DNA from: Gilvimarinus japonicus
GTDB taxonomy: Bacteria > Pseudomonadota > Gammaproteobacteria > Pseudomonadales > Cellvibrionaceae
Direction of reading: 5' to 3'
Assembly (NCBI RefSeq): GCF_042847215.1
Contig: NZ_AP031500.1
Coordinates: forward strand, 2,542,001 to 2,606,000
DNA length: 64,000 nucleotides
Shown: piece after piece, positions 63,762 to 64,000 of the stretch
How the letters are laid out: every line of letters begins with the position of its first letter
How positions within the stretch are numbered: the stretch's first letter is position 1
Position numbers and translations under genes: made by a program
Notes under the pieces: model-generated
Databases searched by the model: none
Seen by the model: only the letters and a program-made list of their open reading frames with translations
What the model was told of the DNA's origin: nothing

Positions 63762-64000
63762 TGCTGGGCGCATCAATCAGTAAAAACAGTGTTTTGCTCG
63801 GGCTGTTTGCCCTGGTAACCGCCGGTGTGCTGGCTGTCACCAACGTTAGCACTCGCGATCGTATCGCCGAGGCCGAGCGCCAAGCCGCCGAGCGCGCGCT
63901 TTACGAGCTAGTCACCGCAGATCGCGTCGATAACGACATGCTGAGTGACACCATAGCCACACCGGCGGGCATGATGGCTGATTTAGGCCTTACTCAGCCC
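63761..64000 (+). CDS. rsxG: Electron transport complex subunit RsxG/RnfG (partial)
   Basis: The first 80 codons are present; the gene runs off the right edge. One N-terminal helix (VLLGLFALVTAGVLAVTNVS) anchors the periplasmic FMN-binding domain; next comes TRDRIAEAERQAAERALYEL. Start ATG overlaps the rsxD stop. The FMN-attachment threonine lies outside the window. Confidence 0.9.
   Translation, partial: MLGASISKNSVLLGLFALVTAGVLAVTNVSTRDRIAEAERQAAERALYELVTADRVDNDMLSDTIATPAGMMADLGLTQP

Noticed and set aside
1..64000. tRNA or rRNA genes
   Set aside because: No tRNA-like T-arm/anticodon combination or rRNA sequence was recognised by eye; a tRNAscan run would be decisive.

Overview
The window looks like chromosomal DNA of a marine, polysaccharide-degrading gammaproteobacterium, most likely a Cellvibrionales/Cellvibrionaceae member (relatives of Saccharophagus, Teredinibacter, Cellvibrio). 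Evidence: a secreted AA10 lytic polysaccharide monooxygenase with a polyserine linker, the dcd / apbC / metG / rsx(rnf) gene neighbourhood known from Pseudomonas-like gammaproteobacteria, Fur-controlled TonB receptors and moderately GC-rich codon use. This assignment is inference; no rRNA gene is present.

Layout. (1) 1-13 kb, minus strand: late cobalamin synthesis and B12 uptake. A sigma70-like promoter and a cobalamin riboswitch precede btuB; then cobO, and a tightly overlapping run cobQ-btuC-btuD-cobU-cobT-cobC-cobS-cbiB-cobD-btuF that leaves the window at the left edge. Together they import corrinoids across both membranes, adenosylate and amidate the ring, attach aminopropanol and build the lower loop. 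(2) 13-14.4 kb: a Tat-exported Gfo/Idh oxidoreductase and a small membrane protein. (3) 14.4-17.6 kb, minus strand: an integron cassette array without an integrase gene (CALIN type). It has three intact attC sites, two attC sites broken by a ~60-75 bp hairpin element, and six AT-rich cassette genes of unknown or HEPN-like type. (4) 18.2-23.8 kb: an aa3-type cytochrome oxidase locus with a subunit II-cytochrome c fusion, a subunit I-III fusion and a CtaG-type assembly factor. (5) 23.9-31.6 kb: stress and housekeeping genes (SDR, hemerythrin, K+-channel-like protein, DUF2238 protein with an apparent ATC start, SpoU methyltransferase, FAD dehydrogenase, rlmE, rluF). (6) 31.7-34.3 kb: ankyrin protein, then an IS30-family element inserted in a structured repeat. 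(7) 34.3-41.4 kb: metallophosphoesterase, PchR-like AraC regulator divergent from a Fur-box TonB receptor, gltS, a small exported protein. (8) 41.4-50.3 kb: two further Gfo/Idh oxidoreductases, a HAD phosphatase, a ZIP-like transporter, a BCCT transporter, a porin, a NUDIX hydrolase, aroA. (9) 50.3-64 kb: outer-membrane protein, dcd, MscS channel, LPMO, apbC, metG, and the rsx/rnf electron-transport operon, cut by the right edge inside rsxG.

The least explained structures are the ~180-280 bp repeat present three times (9.4, 10.4 and 32.7 kb), whose hairpin stems change sequence but keep pairing, and the small hairpin elements that sit exactly where two attC sites should be in the cassette array.
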